Assembly: GCF_015291645.1 (NCBI RefSeq)
Contig: NZ_CP030055.1
Coordinates: 310,001 to 374,000, forward strand
Length of the DNA: 64,000 nt
Source: Bradyrhizobium sp. CCBAU 53340
Lineage (GTDB): Bacteria > Pseudomonadota > Alphaproteobacteria > Rhizobiales > Xanthobacteraceae
Direction: 5' to 3'
This document shows positions 21,168-29,007 of this stretch, in pieces (the first letter of the stretch is position 1; each line of letters begins with the position of its first letter). The translations under genes and the position numbers were made by a program. The notes under the pieces are model-generated. The model was given only the letters and a program-made list of their open reading frames with translations, did no database searches and was not told the origin of the DNA.

Positions 21168-22904
21168 ATGCTTCGCATCGTCCTCTTCCTCGTTCTGATT
21201 GCGCTGGCAGGCGCCGGCGCGGCCTGGGTTGCCGATCAGCCCGGCAATGTCGTGCTGACCTGGGGTGGCTGGCGAGCCTCACCGAGCATTCCGGTGTTCG
21301 TGCTTTGCCTCGGCATCTTCGCGGTCCTGATCGTGTTGCTTTGGAGCATCCTGACCGCGATCTGGCGCACGCCGGGGCGGATCCGTCGTCGCCGTCGCGA
21401 GAAGCGCCATGCGCGCGGCCGCCACGCCATCACCCACGGCCTGCTCGCGATCGGCCATGGCGACACGGCGCTTGCCCGCCGTCACGCCGAAGCGGCGCGG
21501 CGGCATGCTGCCGATGATCCGCTCGCGCTGCTGCTGCATGCCCAATCGGCCCAGCTCGACGGTAATCGCGACGAGGCGCAGCGCGTCTTCCGCGCCATGG
21601 CCGAACGCGAGGATACGCGGCTGCTCGGCCTGCGCGGCCTGTTCATCGAGGCCCAGCGCGCCGACGATGCGGTCGGTGCCGTGATGATTGCGGAGGAAGC
21701 GATCAAGCTGTCGCCGTCCTCGACCTGGGCCTCGCATGCGGTGCTCGGCTTCCGCTGCGCGCGCGGCGACTGGAGCGGCGCGCTCGCGATCCTCGACTCG
21801 AACCTGTCCGCGGGGCTGATCGACAAGCAAGCCTATCGCCGGCAGCGCGGCGTGCTGCTGACGGCGCGTGCGCTGGAGTTGGAGACGATGGACCGCGACG
21901 TCGCGCGCGAGAGCGTGATGGAAGCGGTCAAGTTGGCGCCGACGCTGGTGCCGGCCGCCGTGCTTGCCGCGAAATTCGAGAGCGAGGCGCATCAGGTGCG
22001 CCGCGCGATGAAGCTGGTGGAAGCCGCCTGGCTCGCCAATCCGCATCCTGATCTTGCCGACGCCTATGCGCATGTGAAGCTCGGCGATGCCGCGCGGCAG
22101 CGCCTGCAGCGGGTCGAGACCCTCGCCGCGAAAACGCCGGCGGACAAGCCTGGCCATGTCGAGGGACAGCTCGCGATCGCGCGCGCGGCCATCGATGCCT
22201 CCGAGTTCGCCCGCGCGCGCGAGGTGCTCGCGCCTTACGTCAACGATCCGACCCAGCGCGTGGCGCTGCTGATGGCCGAGCTCGAGCGCGCCGAGCATGG
22301 CGACGGCGGTCGCGCCCGCGCCTGGACCTTGCGTGCGGTACGCGCCCGTCATGACCCGGCCTGGACCGCGGACGGCTATGTCAGCGACCGCTGGCGTCCG
22401 GTCTCCCCAGTCACTGGCCGGCTTGATGCCTTCCAGTGGCAGACGCCGGTGGCGAGCCTGCCCTCCGACAAGGGCACCACGATCGAATCCTCGGCCTTCG
22501 AGGAAGCCATGCTCGCCGCCCCGCGGCCGAAGCGGGTGACGGTGGCCAGCGAAGCTCCGGAGGAACCGGTCGTGATCGCGCCTGCGCCCGCGCCCGCTCC
22601 GGCCGCGCAGGACAACGTGCCCCCGGCGGCCAAGCAAGAGCCGGTGGCGCCCGCTGAGCCGGCCCCGCCGGCTCCTGAACCCGCCGAATCATCGGCGATG
22701 GCGGAAACTCCGGTGTTCCGGACCCGCGCCGACCTCGGCAAGCCTGCCCAGGCGCCGATCCAGGCCGTCATCCCGATCATCCGCGCGCCTGACGATCCCG
22801 GCATCGACGACGATGGTCCGAGCGATGAATTTACGGAACAAATCGGCACGCCAAAGGCCCAGGCCGGTGGCTGGCGGGGATTCTGGTCCCGCTGGGGCGC
22901 GTGA
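21168..22904 (+). CDS. hemY: HemY N-terminal-domain membrane protein with TPR-like repeats
   Basis: A 578-residue inner-membrane protein. Two membrane segments lie near the start (about 2-19 and 42-64, VFVLCLGIFAVLIVLLWSIL), followed by an Arg-rich stretch typical of HemY_N (RIRRRRREKRHARGRHAITHGLLAIGHGD), then TPR-like helical repeats (about 80-390), and an Ala/Pro-rich tail (about 455-560) ending GWRGFWSRWGA. HemY of this kind (not the Bacillus oxidase) is encoded with haem genes but has no proven enzymatic step. It ends the hemD-Mic60-hemY operon, and a tRNA-Thr gene lies 99 bp downstream. Confidence 0.9.
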   Translation: MLRIVLFLVLIALAGAGAAWVADQPGNVVLTWGGWRASPSIPVFVLCLGIFAVLIVLLWSILTAIWRTPGRIRRRRREKRHARGRHAITHGLLAIGHGDTALARRHAEAARRHAADDPLALLLHAQSAQLDGNRDEAQRVFRAMAEREDTRLLGLRGLFIEAQRADDAVGAVMIAEEAIKLSPSSTWASHAVLGFRCARGDWSGALAILDSNLSAGLIDKQAYRRQRGVLLTARALELETMDRDVARESVMEAVKLAPTLVPAAVLAAKFESEAHQVRRAMKLVEAAWLANPHPDLADAYAHVKLGDAARQRLQRVETLAAKTPADKPGHVEGQLAIARAAIDASEFARAREVLAPYVNDPTQRVALLMAELERAEHGDGGRARAWTLRAVRARHDPAWTADGYVSDRWRPVSPVTGRLDAFQWQTPVASLPSDKGTTIESSAFEEAMLAAPRPKRVTVASEAPEEPVVIAPAPAPAPAAQDNVPPAAKQEPVAPAEPAPPAPEPAESSAMAETPVFRTRADLGKPAQAPIQAVIPIIRAPDDPGIDDDGPSDEFTEQIGTPKAQAGGWRGFWSRWGA

Positions 22905-23003
22905 GGCGCATTTCGCCTGCCGCTTGTCCTTGCCAATTCGGGCCATGCCCGATATCAGGAGCGCGCGTATCGGGGCCGGCATCGCCGGGTCCCGGCAGGG
23001 TTC

Positions 23004-23079
23004 GCCGCAATAGCTCAGTCGGTAGAGCACGTCATTCGTAATGACGGGGTCGGGGGTTCGAATCCCTCTTGCGGCACCA
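23004..23079 (+). tRNA. tRNA-Thr (anticodon CGT)
   Basis: A full cloverleaf can be drawn: acceptor GCCGCAA/TTGCGGC, D-stem GCTC/GAGC, anticodon stem CGTCA/TGACG with loop TTCGTAA (anticodon CGT at 23037-23039), T-loop TTCGAAT, and an encoded ACCA end. It reads ACG. It lies downstream of hemY on the same strand and is directly followed by an inverted repeat. Confidence 0.95.
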
Positions 23080-23134
23080 GCCTTCGCAGGCTGCGCCTGC
23101 TTCGGCTCGGCAAGCCGCTTCGTAGCGAAGGCTG
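23078..23134. repeat. Inverted repeat starting inside the CCA end of tRNA-Thr
   Basis: Arms CAGCCTTCGC (23078-23087) and GCGAAGGCTG (23125-23134) are perfect inverted repeats; the left arm uses the last two bases of the tRNA CCA. The spacer holds further short palindromes (CGGCTCGGCAAGCCG). No T-run follows, so it is more a processing or repeat element than a classical terminator. A comparable element trails tRNA-Ala at 35476-35541. Confidence 0.75.
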
Positions 23135-23291
23135 CCACGCCATAGCCTGAAGGGCGATGGCGGGCTCCCCCATTTTCTCGACTAGTACCGGCCAGCTTCA
23201 AGCCTTGTGCCTGCGCTTGCGTGACTTTTCTCACATCATCTCGCGCATCTCCCCCGTAATGTCCCGGTCACGCAACACGGGGAGATTTCAC

Positions 23292-23651
23292 ATGCGCAAG
23301 ATCGTTCTGGTTGCCGCCATGGTTCTGGTCTCGGCCTCTGCACAGGCAGGCGGCGCGCGCAGCCTCTCGCTGGCCACGGCCAATGAAGCGGCCCCGGCTG
23401 CGCAAATGGCCGCGCCGACGACTGCAGCTGTGCAAGTAAGCGAAGTTGCCCCTGTCGCTGATGCGCCGAAATATGTCGATCGGCCGCCGGCGGTTTCGAC
23501 CACAGCGCCCGCCGCGGCAACCACGACCACGTCCGCGCCTGCCGCGACCAGGCCTGCACCGAAGACGGCGAAGGCCGAAAAGCCCCGGCACAAGAAGTGG
23601 ACCGAAGGTCGCATCATCGCCGAGCTGCACCGCCACGGCATTTACTGGTAA
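23292..23651 (+). CDS. Secreted Ala/Thr/Pro-rich hypothetical protein
   Basis: A 119-residue protein with a clear signal peptide (MRKIVLVAAMVLVSASAQAG), a low-complexity Ala/Pro/Thr middle, and a basic C-terminus KPRHKKWTEGRIIAELHRHG, which is the only segment that looks conserved or structured. The ATG at 23292 has GGGGAG upstream; the longer frame starting at 23157 is unlikely. A strong terminator hairpin follows. I do not recognise a function; a small periplasmic protein is the limit of what can be said. Confidence 0.7.
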   Translation: MRKIVLVAAMVLVSASAQAGGARSLSLATANEAAPAAQMAAPTTAAVQVSEVAPVADAPKYVDRPPAVSTTAPAAATTTTSAPAATRPAPKTAKAEKPRHKKWTEGRIIAELHRHGIYW

Positions 23652-23672
23652 GGGGCGCACAATCTCAAAATG

Positions 23673-23701
23673 AAAATGGCCGGGCAGAGCCCGGCCATTT
23701 T
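23673..23701. terminator. Bidirectional intrinsic terminator
   Basis: A perfect 13-bp stem (AAAATGGCCGGGC / GCCCGGCCATTTT) with an AGA loop, giving A-runs and T-runs on both sides. It lies between the small secreted-protein gene and the convergent deacetylase gene. Almost the same stem is found at 58580-58609. Confidence 0.9.
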
Positions 23702-23722
23702 GCTTTTCGAGACCTTCCGCGC

Positions 23723-24793
23723 TTAGCGCTGAGAGACCGTCTGCACCACGCTGGAGACCGGGCGCGCGTTGGTCGCACTGCTGGACGCCGGCACCTTCAA
23801 CTCCTTGAGGATGGCTTCGTCATACTCGGGCAGCGAGTCGAACGTGGTCTTGGCCTTGATCTGCACCACCTTGTAGCCGCCGGCCTTGAGGCGCGCGAGC
23901 AGCGTCGGCAGCGCTTCGCCGGTGCGCTTCTGGAAGTCGTGCATCAGGATGATGCCCTTGCCGAGCTTGTCGAGCTTGGTCATCACGTTGCTGACGATCT
24001 TGTCCGGAGTGTTCTCCTTGCGGAAATCGAAGGAGTCGATGTCGGTCGAGAAGATTCCGAGGTTGCGGCTGCCGAGATAGCTTACGAGTGCCGGGCTCTG
24101 CGACAGCTGGGGGAAGCGGAAGAACGGTGACGGATTGGTGCCGAGCGCCCATTTCACCGCGCTGAAACCCTTCTCGATCTCGTCCCTGGCCTGCTGCTCC
24201 GTCATCTTCTTGCCGGCAAGATTGACGTGCGACCAGGTGTGCGTGCCCACGGTGTGGCCCTGAGCCAGAACCTGGCGCAAGATTTCAGGATGCCAGCTGG
24301 CATGCTTGCCGACCGAGAAGAACAGGCCCTTGGTGCATTCGTCGGCCAATGCCTTCAGCACAGCCGGTGTGTTGTGCGGCCAAGGGCTGTCGTCGAAGGT
24401 CAGCACGACCTCCTTGTCGGCGAGGAAATCAAACTGCTTGAACTGCTCGAATCCGAAGCCCGGACCGCCGGTGGTGTCGATCTCGACGACGCGCGAGACG
24501 CCCAACGCATCCGGATTGGTGCAGGTCGTGGTCTGCTGAACCGGAACCGGCGCGGGCACTGGGGCCGGAGCGGGCGCGGCGGCTACCGCGGCGGGCTTGG
24601 CGGCGATCGTCGCCGTGGTCTCGACGTCATCCCTGGCGGCGAGCTTGGCCGGTGCCGGCAGAGGATCGGCAGCACGGGCGGCTGTTGTCTTGGGGGCGCC
24701 CTGATCGGCGCGGGAAGAATAAAAGTACCAACCTCCGGCGATCACGACCGCCGCGAGGACACTGGCCAGCATCAGGCCTAACGCATTACGCAT
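23723..24793 (-). CDS. Polysaccharide deacetylase (NodB homology domain), membrane-anchored
   Basis: A 356-residue protein from the ATG at 24793 (MRNALGLMLASVLAAVV, a membrane anchor or signal), followed by an Ala/Pro-rich linker (about 30-100) and a NodB-homology domain. The domain shows LTFDDSPW (catalytic and metal Asp pair), TVGTHTWSHVN (His-x3-His metal ligands), FRFPQLS and ILMHDFQ. It probably removes N-acetyl groups from a cell-wall or exported polysaccharide; the substrate cannot be read off. The start has GAAAGAG upstream. Its upstream region, shared with the Cys-rich gene at 25048, contains two CRP-like palindromes. Confidence 0.9.
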   Translation of the reverse strand: MRNALGLMLASVLAAVVIAGGWYFYSSRADQGAPKTTAARAADPLPAPAKLAARDDVETTATIAAKPAAVAAAPAPAPVPAPVPVQQTTTCTNPDALGVSRVVEIDTTGGPGFGFEQFKQFDFLADKEVVLTFDDSPWPHNTPAVLKALADECTKGLFFSVGKHASWHPEILRQVLAQGHTVGTHTWSHVNLAGKKMTEQQARDEIEKGFSAVKWALGTNPSPFFRFPQLSQSPALVSYLGSRNLGIFSTDIDSFDFRKENTPDKIVSNVMTKLDKLGKGIILMHDFQKRTGEALPTLLARLKAGGYKVVQIKAKTTFDSLPEYDEAILKELKVPASSSATNARPVSSVVQTVSQR

Positions 24794-24923
24794 CGCTACT
24801 CTTTCCAAATACGCAACCAAACCAGCGGAATTTCCCGCGCGACGAGCCATTAATGCGAAGGAACAGTTAACGTGACACCAACGCGACAGCGGATGCGGAG
24901 GAATTTCAGATAGGTGCGCCAAA

Positions 24924-24937
24924 GTGACCGATGTCAC
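24924..24937. promoter_or_regulatory. CRP-like palindrome, site 1
   Basis: The sequence GTGA-CCGATG-TCAC is a perfect match to the symmetric core GTGA-N6-TCAC recognised by cAMP-receptor-type regulators. It lies 110 bp before the Cys-rich gene and 131 bp before the divergent deacetylase start. Which regulator binds is unknown. Confidence 0.6.
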
Positions 24938-24953
24938 AGAGGGGCGGTCGCAC

Positions 24954-24967
24954 GTGACCATCATCAC
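24954..24967. promoter_or_regulatory. CRP-like palindrome, site 2
   Basis: A second GTGA-CCATCA-TCAC core, its centre exactly 30 bp from that of site 1, so both would sit on the same face of the helix. It is 81 bp upstream of the Cys-rich gene start. Confidence 0.6.
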
Positions 24968-25047
24968 AGTGGAAACGACCGTGCTGGAGCATCGTAGCTC
25001 CCATCAACAACGGGCCCGCGCACCCGCGGTGCCAATGGGAGCTTCAA

Positions 25048-25341
25048 ATGACGAAGTCGGTTTCCGCCAAAATCCGCGACACCAGTCTGGCTCTGGGTTT
25101 CGCCGCCATCGTTTCGATCGTCTCGACGACCTCGAGCTTCGCCTTCTCGGCCGAAGCGCAGCAGATGTGCACTGGTGATGCGTTCCGCCTGTGCTCCTCG
25201 GAAATTCCCAACATCCCGAAGATCACCGCCTGCATGATGAAGCATCGCTCGGATCTGAGCGCCGGCTGCCGCGCGGTGATGGACAAGGACCTCGCCAAGG
25301 GCGCCTCACGCAAGGTCGCTGACGCCCAGGACGGTCAATAA
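25048..25341 (+). CDS. Secreted Cys-rich repeat protein (paralogue 1)
   Basis: A 97-residue protein with a signal-like N-terminus (to about FAFSAEA) and a mature part with four cysteines in the pattern C-x6-LC-x14-CMMKHRSDLS-x2-C. This matches the small Cys-rich repeat family (Cys_rich_FGFR/GLG1-like) and the second gene at 25534. It probably forms two disulfides in the periplasm. Function unknown. A 14-bp tandem repeat spans its stop codon. Two CRP-like palindromes lie upstream. Confidence 0.75.
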   Translation: MTKSVSAKIRDTSLALGFAAIVSIVSTTSSFAFSAEAQQMCTGDAFRLCSSEIPNIPKITACMMKHRSDLSAGCRAVMDKDLAKGASRKVADAQDGQ

Positions 25342-25374
25342 GAGACGGTCAATAAGAGACGGCCAGTAAGAGCG
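25333..25374. repeat. 14-bp tandem repeat across a stop codon
   Basis: The unit GGTCAATAAGAGAC occurs twice in succession (25333-25346, 25347-25360) and is followed by a diverged third copy (GGCCAGTAAGAGCG). The first copy contains the TAA stop of the Cys-rich gene; the following copies repeat a TAA/TAAG. Confidence 0.9.
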
Positions 25375-25533
25375 CAGCGATCGCGTTGTTGCCGAACTCC
25401 CCTCGCGACGTGCCCCGGCATCAGGCTGGGGCCTCGCAGCGCCACGAGGCCGGCTGTAAACAAAAGCCGTTGCGGCTAAGGGATCGTCGCACTAGCTTCG
25501 CCCGCACATCTCAAGGGTACGAGGCATTACGCG

Positions 25534-25749
25534 ATGACCAGATTTCTTTTCATTGTTTCGTTGGTTCTGTGCGCATCGGGCGCGTCCGCGCAGCAGCAGC
25601 CTGGCCACGACGCTTGCGCGCGTGACGTCACGCGCTTCTGTCGCGCGGTGATGAACAATGGCGATAGTGCCGTGCTCGCCTGCCTGAAGGAGCACCGCGC
25701 TCGTCTCAGCAAGGCCTGCGAAAAGGTGCTGACCGAGCACGGGCAGTAA
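25534..25749 (+). CDS. Secreted Cys-rich repeat protein (paralogue 2)
   Basis: A 71-residue protein with a signal peptide (MTRFLFIVSLVLCASGASAQ) and mature segment C-x3-VTRFC-x13-CLKEHRARLS-x2-C. The four-cysteine spacing and the C(L/M)KxHRxxLSxxC motif are shared with the protein at 25048, so the two are paralogues. Periplasmic and disulfide-bonded is the likely state. It converges on an MFS gene with 9 bp between stops. Function unknown. Confidence 0.75.
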   Translation: MTRFLFIVSLVLCASGASAQQQPGHDACARDVTRFCRAVMNNGDSAVLACLKEHRARLSKACEKVLTEHGQ

Positions 25750-25758
25750 CGTCAACTG

Positions 25759-27453
25759 CTAGCGGCTGATGGTGCTCCCCGCCGCGGTCGCGACAACAGG
25801 CAGCACCTCGGCGCTGGCGCGGTCCGGCGTCTCTTCCTTCCAGCGCACCGAGCCGAACGGCCGCTCCAGCATGCGGCGGATCCGCACTGGCTCGGGGCCG
25901 AGATGGAAATCGATCGCCTGCTGATGCAGCGCGCGTTCGGACTGGGTCGAACGGTTGCGCTGGCGCAAGTAATCGAACCAGGTCGGACAGTGATAGCGTT
26001 CGGTCCACAATTCCGGATCGGCGATATCGCGCGCGATCGACCAGCCATAGGCGCCGTTGCGCTGGCGGGAGAGCTGCACGTCCTGCATCACATTATGGAA
26101 GGCGCGCGCATTGTCTTGGCTGACGCGATATTCGATCTCGACCACCAGCGGTCCGCTGCGCCCCGTCAGCGACAGCTTGACTTCAGGGTCGGCCAGCACC
26201 GCGGCATCCTCGTTGCGGGCGCCGACGCGCGGCATCGTGAGCCAGAATCCCAGCAGCGGCGAGACCAGCATCAGGCCGGCGGCCGTCAACAGCGCGACCT
26301 CGACGCCGGCATAGTCGGTGAGATGGCCCCAGCCCCAGGCGCCGATCGCGATGCCGCCGGAAATCGAAGCCTGGAATGCGGCGAGCGAGCGTCCGGCGAC
26401 CCAGCGCGGCGCGGAAAGCTGCACGCCGATATTGAACAGCGCGACCGAGGCCATCCAGACCGCGCCGGCCAGCACCAGCGCGACCGCCGTCAGCACCGGT
26501 TCGGTCGAGAGCGCAAGCGCCGCCATCGCGAAGGCCATCGTGATCGTGCAGGCGCGGATCGCCGCCTCGCCGCTCATGCGCTTGCGCAACTCGTGAATGT
26601 TGAGCGCGCCGACCACCGCGCCCATGCCGAAGGCGCCGAGCATGATGCCGTAGGTCTGCGCGCCGCCATGCAGCAGATCGCGCGCGACCAGCGGCATCAG
26701 CGCCATCACGGCGCCGCCGATCAGGCCCATCACCAGCGTCCGCAGCAGCACGATCTTGATTGGCGGCGAATTGGTGATGTAGCGGAAGCCGGAGACCATG
26801 GCGCGGTTGAGCTTTTCCCGCGGCAGGCGCGACGGTTCGGTGGTCCGCCGCCAGAGCAGCAGCACCACCAGCAGCGGCAAATAGAGGATCGCGTTGCAGG
26901 CGAATGCCGCGACCGCGCCGGCTGCGGCAACGATGACGCCGCCGACCGCGGGACCGAAGCTGCGCGCGATGTTGTAGCTGATGCCGTTCAGCGCCACCGC
27001 CGACGGCAGTGCGTCCGGCGGCACCTGCTCGCTGACCGAGGACTGCCAGGCCGGTCCGAACAGCGCATTGCCGCTGCCGACGACGAAGCAGAAGGCCAGC
27101 AAGGATTCCGGAGCGATCAGCTTGAGCCCGGCGAGGATCGTGAGCGCGGACGCGCCGGTCAGCGCGATCATGAGCGCGACGAGCGTCACGATGCGGCGGT
27201 CGTACATGTCGGCGATGGCACCGGCCGGCATCGAGATCAGCATGATCGGCAGCATCAGGGCGGTCTGTACCAGTGCCACCTTGTCGGCCGAGGCCGCCAT
27301 CTGCGTCATCGCCCAGGCCGCGCCCACGCCCTGGATCAGGAGGCCGAGATTGGAGAGCAGGCTGGCGAGCCAGATGCGCCGGAATACGGTGTACCGCAGG
27401 GGCGCCGTGATGGCGTCGGCGGAACGTCTCTGGCGGTTGGTCTGCTCGGTCAT
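25759..27453 (-). CDS. MFS transporter of the EntS/DUF894 (MFS_3) type with C-terminal soluble domain
   Basis: A 564-residue protein. Residues 15-410 carry about 12 membrane helices of the MFS_3 exporter family (motif A-like DMYDRRIVTLV after helix 2). From about 430 onward comes a soluble extension with EIEYRVSQDNARAFHNVMQDVQL and ERYHCPTWFDYLRQRNR, resembling an antibiotic-biosynthesis-monooxygenase-like ferredoxin fold. Such fusions are common among proteobacterial MFS_3 members. The ATG at 27453 has GGAAG upstream; a TTG 12 codons earlier is the alternative. Substrate unknown. Divergent from the Tat hydrolase gene. Confidence 0.85.
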   Translation of the reverse strand: MTEQTNRQRRSADAITAPLRYTVFRRIWLASLLSNLGLLIQGVGAAWAMTQMAASADKVALVQTALMLPIMLISMPAGAIADMYDRRIVTLVALMIALTGASALTILAGLKLIAPESLLAFCFVVGSGNALFGPAWQSSVSEQVPPDALPSAVALNGISYNIARSFGPAVGGVIVAAAGAVAAFACNAILYLPLLVVLLLWRRTTEPSRLPREKLNRAMVSGFRYITNSPPIKIVLLRTLVMGLIGGAVMALMPLVARDLLHGGAQTYGIMLGAFGMGAVVGALNIHELRKRMSGEAAIRACTITMAFAMAALALSTEPVLTAVALVLAGAVWMASVALFNIGVQLSAPRWVAGRSLAAFQASISGGIAIGAWGWGHLTDYAGVEVALLTAAGLMLVSPLLGFWLTMPRVGARNEDAAVLADPEVKLSLTGRSGPLVVEIEYRVSQDNARAFHNVMQDVQLSRQRNGAYGWSIARDIADPELWTERYHCPTWFDYLRQRNRSTQSERALHQQAIDFHLGPEPVRIRRMLERPFGSVRWKEETPDRASAEVLPVVATAAGSTISR

Positions 27454-27590
27454 ATCCTCTTCCAAGTCGTCTGGCAGAAATGGCTTCAATGATTCCGGCC
27501 TCTTCAGTGATGCCTGCGAAAGTCCTTCGCTGTCCAGTGGTTAGGCCGCTATAAGCGGTGCAAAGACGTGGTTTCATCGGGGAGGAACAG

Positions 27591-28973
27591 ATGACGCTGT
27601 CACGACGGACGATCCTGCAAGGTGCGGGTGGCCTGGCTTTCGCGGCTGCGAACTTCCGGATGGAAGCGCTGGCGCAAACGCAGCCTGCAGCCCAGGGCAC
27701 GGACAAGGGCTCCGAGGTGCCGCCGATCCTGTTCGTCCACGGCAACGGCGATTACGACGCACTCTGGATGACCACGCTGTGGCGGATGGAATCCAACGAC
27801 ATCGCGCACGACCGGATGATGGCGATCAATTTCACCAATCCGACGGCGCGCGCCGACGACACGGTCGAGCAGGCCAACCGCTCCTCGACCGAGGATCAGC
27901 GGCGCGAGCTTGCCGCCGCCATCGCCGAACTGAAGCGCCGCACCGGAGCGGCGCGCGTGGCGCTGGTCGGCAATTCGCGCGGCGGCAATTCCATCCGCAA
28001 CGTCATCAAGAATGGCGGCGCCGGTGATGTCAGTCACGCCGTCCTGTGCGGCACGCCCAATCACGGCGTATTCGCGCTGGATGATATGCTCGGCAGCGAA
28101 TTCAATGGACGCGGGACCTTCCTGCGCGGCTTGAACGATGGTGACAGCGAGGTGACGCCGGGCGTCGCATTCCTCACATTGCGCAGCGACGGCATGGACA
28201 AATATGCGCAGCCCGATGGCCGCTTCATCGGCAGACCGGGCGTGCCGACCAATGTCACCGCTGAAGGACCGGAGCTGAAGGGCGCGACCAATCTCGTGCT
28301 CGGCACCATCGATCATCGCGAAACGGCGTATCACCCGCGCGCCTTCCGCGAGATCTACAAGTTCATCGCCGGTGGCGAGCCCGCGCGCATCGCGATCACG
28401 CCGGAGCGGACCGTCCGCATCGGCGGATTGGTCACGGGCGCGGTCGACGGCGTGCCGACCAACCGTCCGGTCGCCGGGGCGACAGTTGAAGTTCACCATG
28501 TCGACCGCGAGAGCGGTGAGCGCAGGGGCGATGTCGTGCACCGTGCGACGACGGGTGCGGACGGGCGCTGGGGGCCGGCCGAGGTCGATCCCACCTCGGC
28601 GCTCGAGATCGTCCTGACCTCGCCCGATGCCCCGACCACGCACTTCTACCGTTCGCCCTTCCCGCGCTCCTCCGACGTGGTGCATTTGCGCGCCGCCCGG
28701 CCGTTCATCCCAGCGGACAAGGACGCCGGCGCGGTGCTGATCATGTCGCGCCCGCGCGGCTATTTCGGCCTGCCGCGCGACATCGTTCTATTCGACGGCC
28801 GGGAGCCCGCCGACGTTCACCCGGGGGTGCCCACGGATGCGGCAGCAACCCTGCGCCTTTCGGCCAGTGAGGTCGGGCGTAACGTCGTGGCCCAATTCAA
28901 CGAAGAACGAATTGTGGCACGCGCCTGGCCGGCCTCCGAGAACAGGATTGCGGTTGCCGAACTGACTTACTAG
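27591..28973 (+). CDS. Tat-exported alpha/beta hydrolase (lipase/esterase-like)
   Basis: A 460-residue protein starting with a twin-arginine signal (MTLSRRTILQGAGGLAFAAA). The alpha/beta-hydrolase core shows ILFVHGNGDYDALW (oxyanion-side HGN motif) and VALVGNSRGGNSIRN, in which the Ser of GNSRGG is the predicted nucleophile; LGTIDHRETAYHPR may hold the His. The last ~180 residues form beta-rich domains (from about TVRIGGLVTGAVDG). GGAGG lies just before the ATG. The cytochrome P450 gene starts 34 bp downstream, so they probably form an operon. Substrate not evident; polyester, lipid or other ester are all possible. Confidence 0.8.
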   Translation: MTLSRRTILQGAGGLAFAAANFRMEALAQTQPAAQGTDKGSEVPPILFVHGNGDYDALWMTTLWRMESNDIAHDRMMAINFTNPTARADDTVEQANRSSTEDQRRELAAAIAELKRRTGAARVALVGNSRGGNSIRNVIKNGGAGDVSHAVLCGTPNHGVFALDDMLGSEFNGRGTFLRGLNDGDSEVTPGVAFLTLRSDGMDKYAQPDGRFIGRPGVPTNVTAEGPELKGATNLVLGTIDHRETAYHPRAFREIYKFIAGGEPARIAITPERTVRIGGLVTGAVDGVPTNRPVAGATVEVHHVDRESGERRGDVVHRATTGADGRWGPAEVDPTSALEIVLTSPDAPTTHFYRSPFPRSSDVVHLRAARPFIPADKDAGAVLIMSRPRGYFGLPRDIVLFDGREPADVHPGVPTDAAATLRLSASEVGRNVVAQFNEERIVARAWPASENRIAVAELTY

Positions 28974-29007
28974 CTATTTGCCTGAGCCAGATCTGCGGGA
29001 GAGAGCC

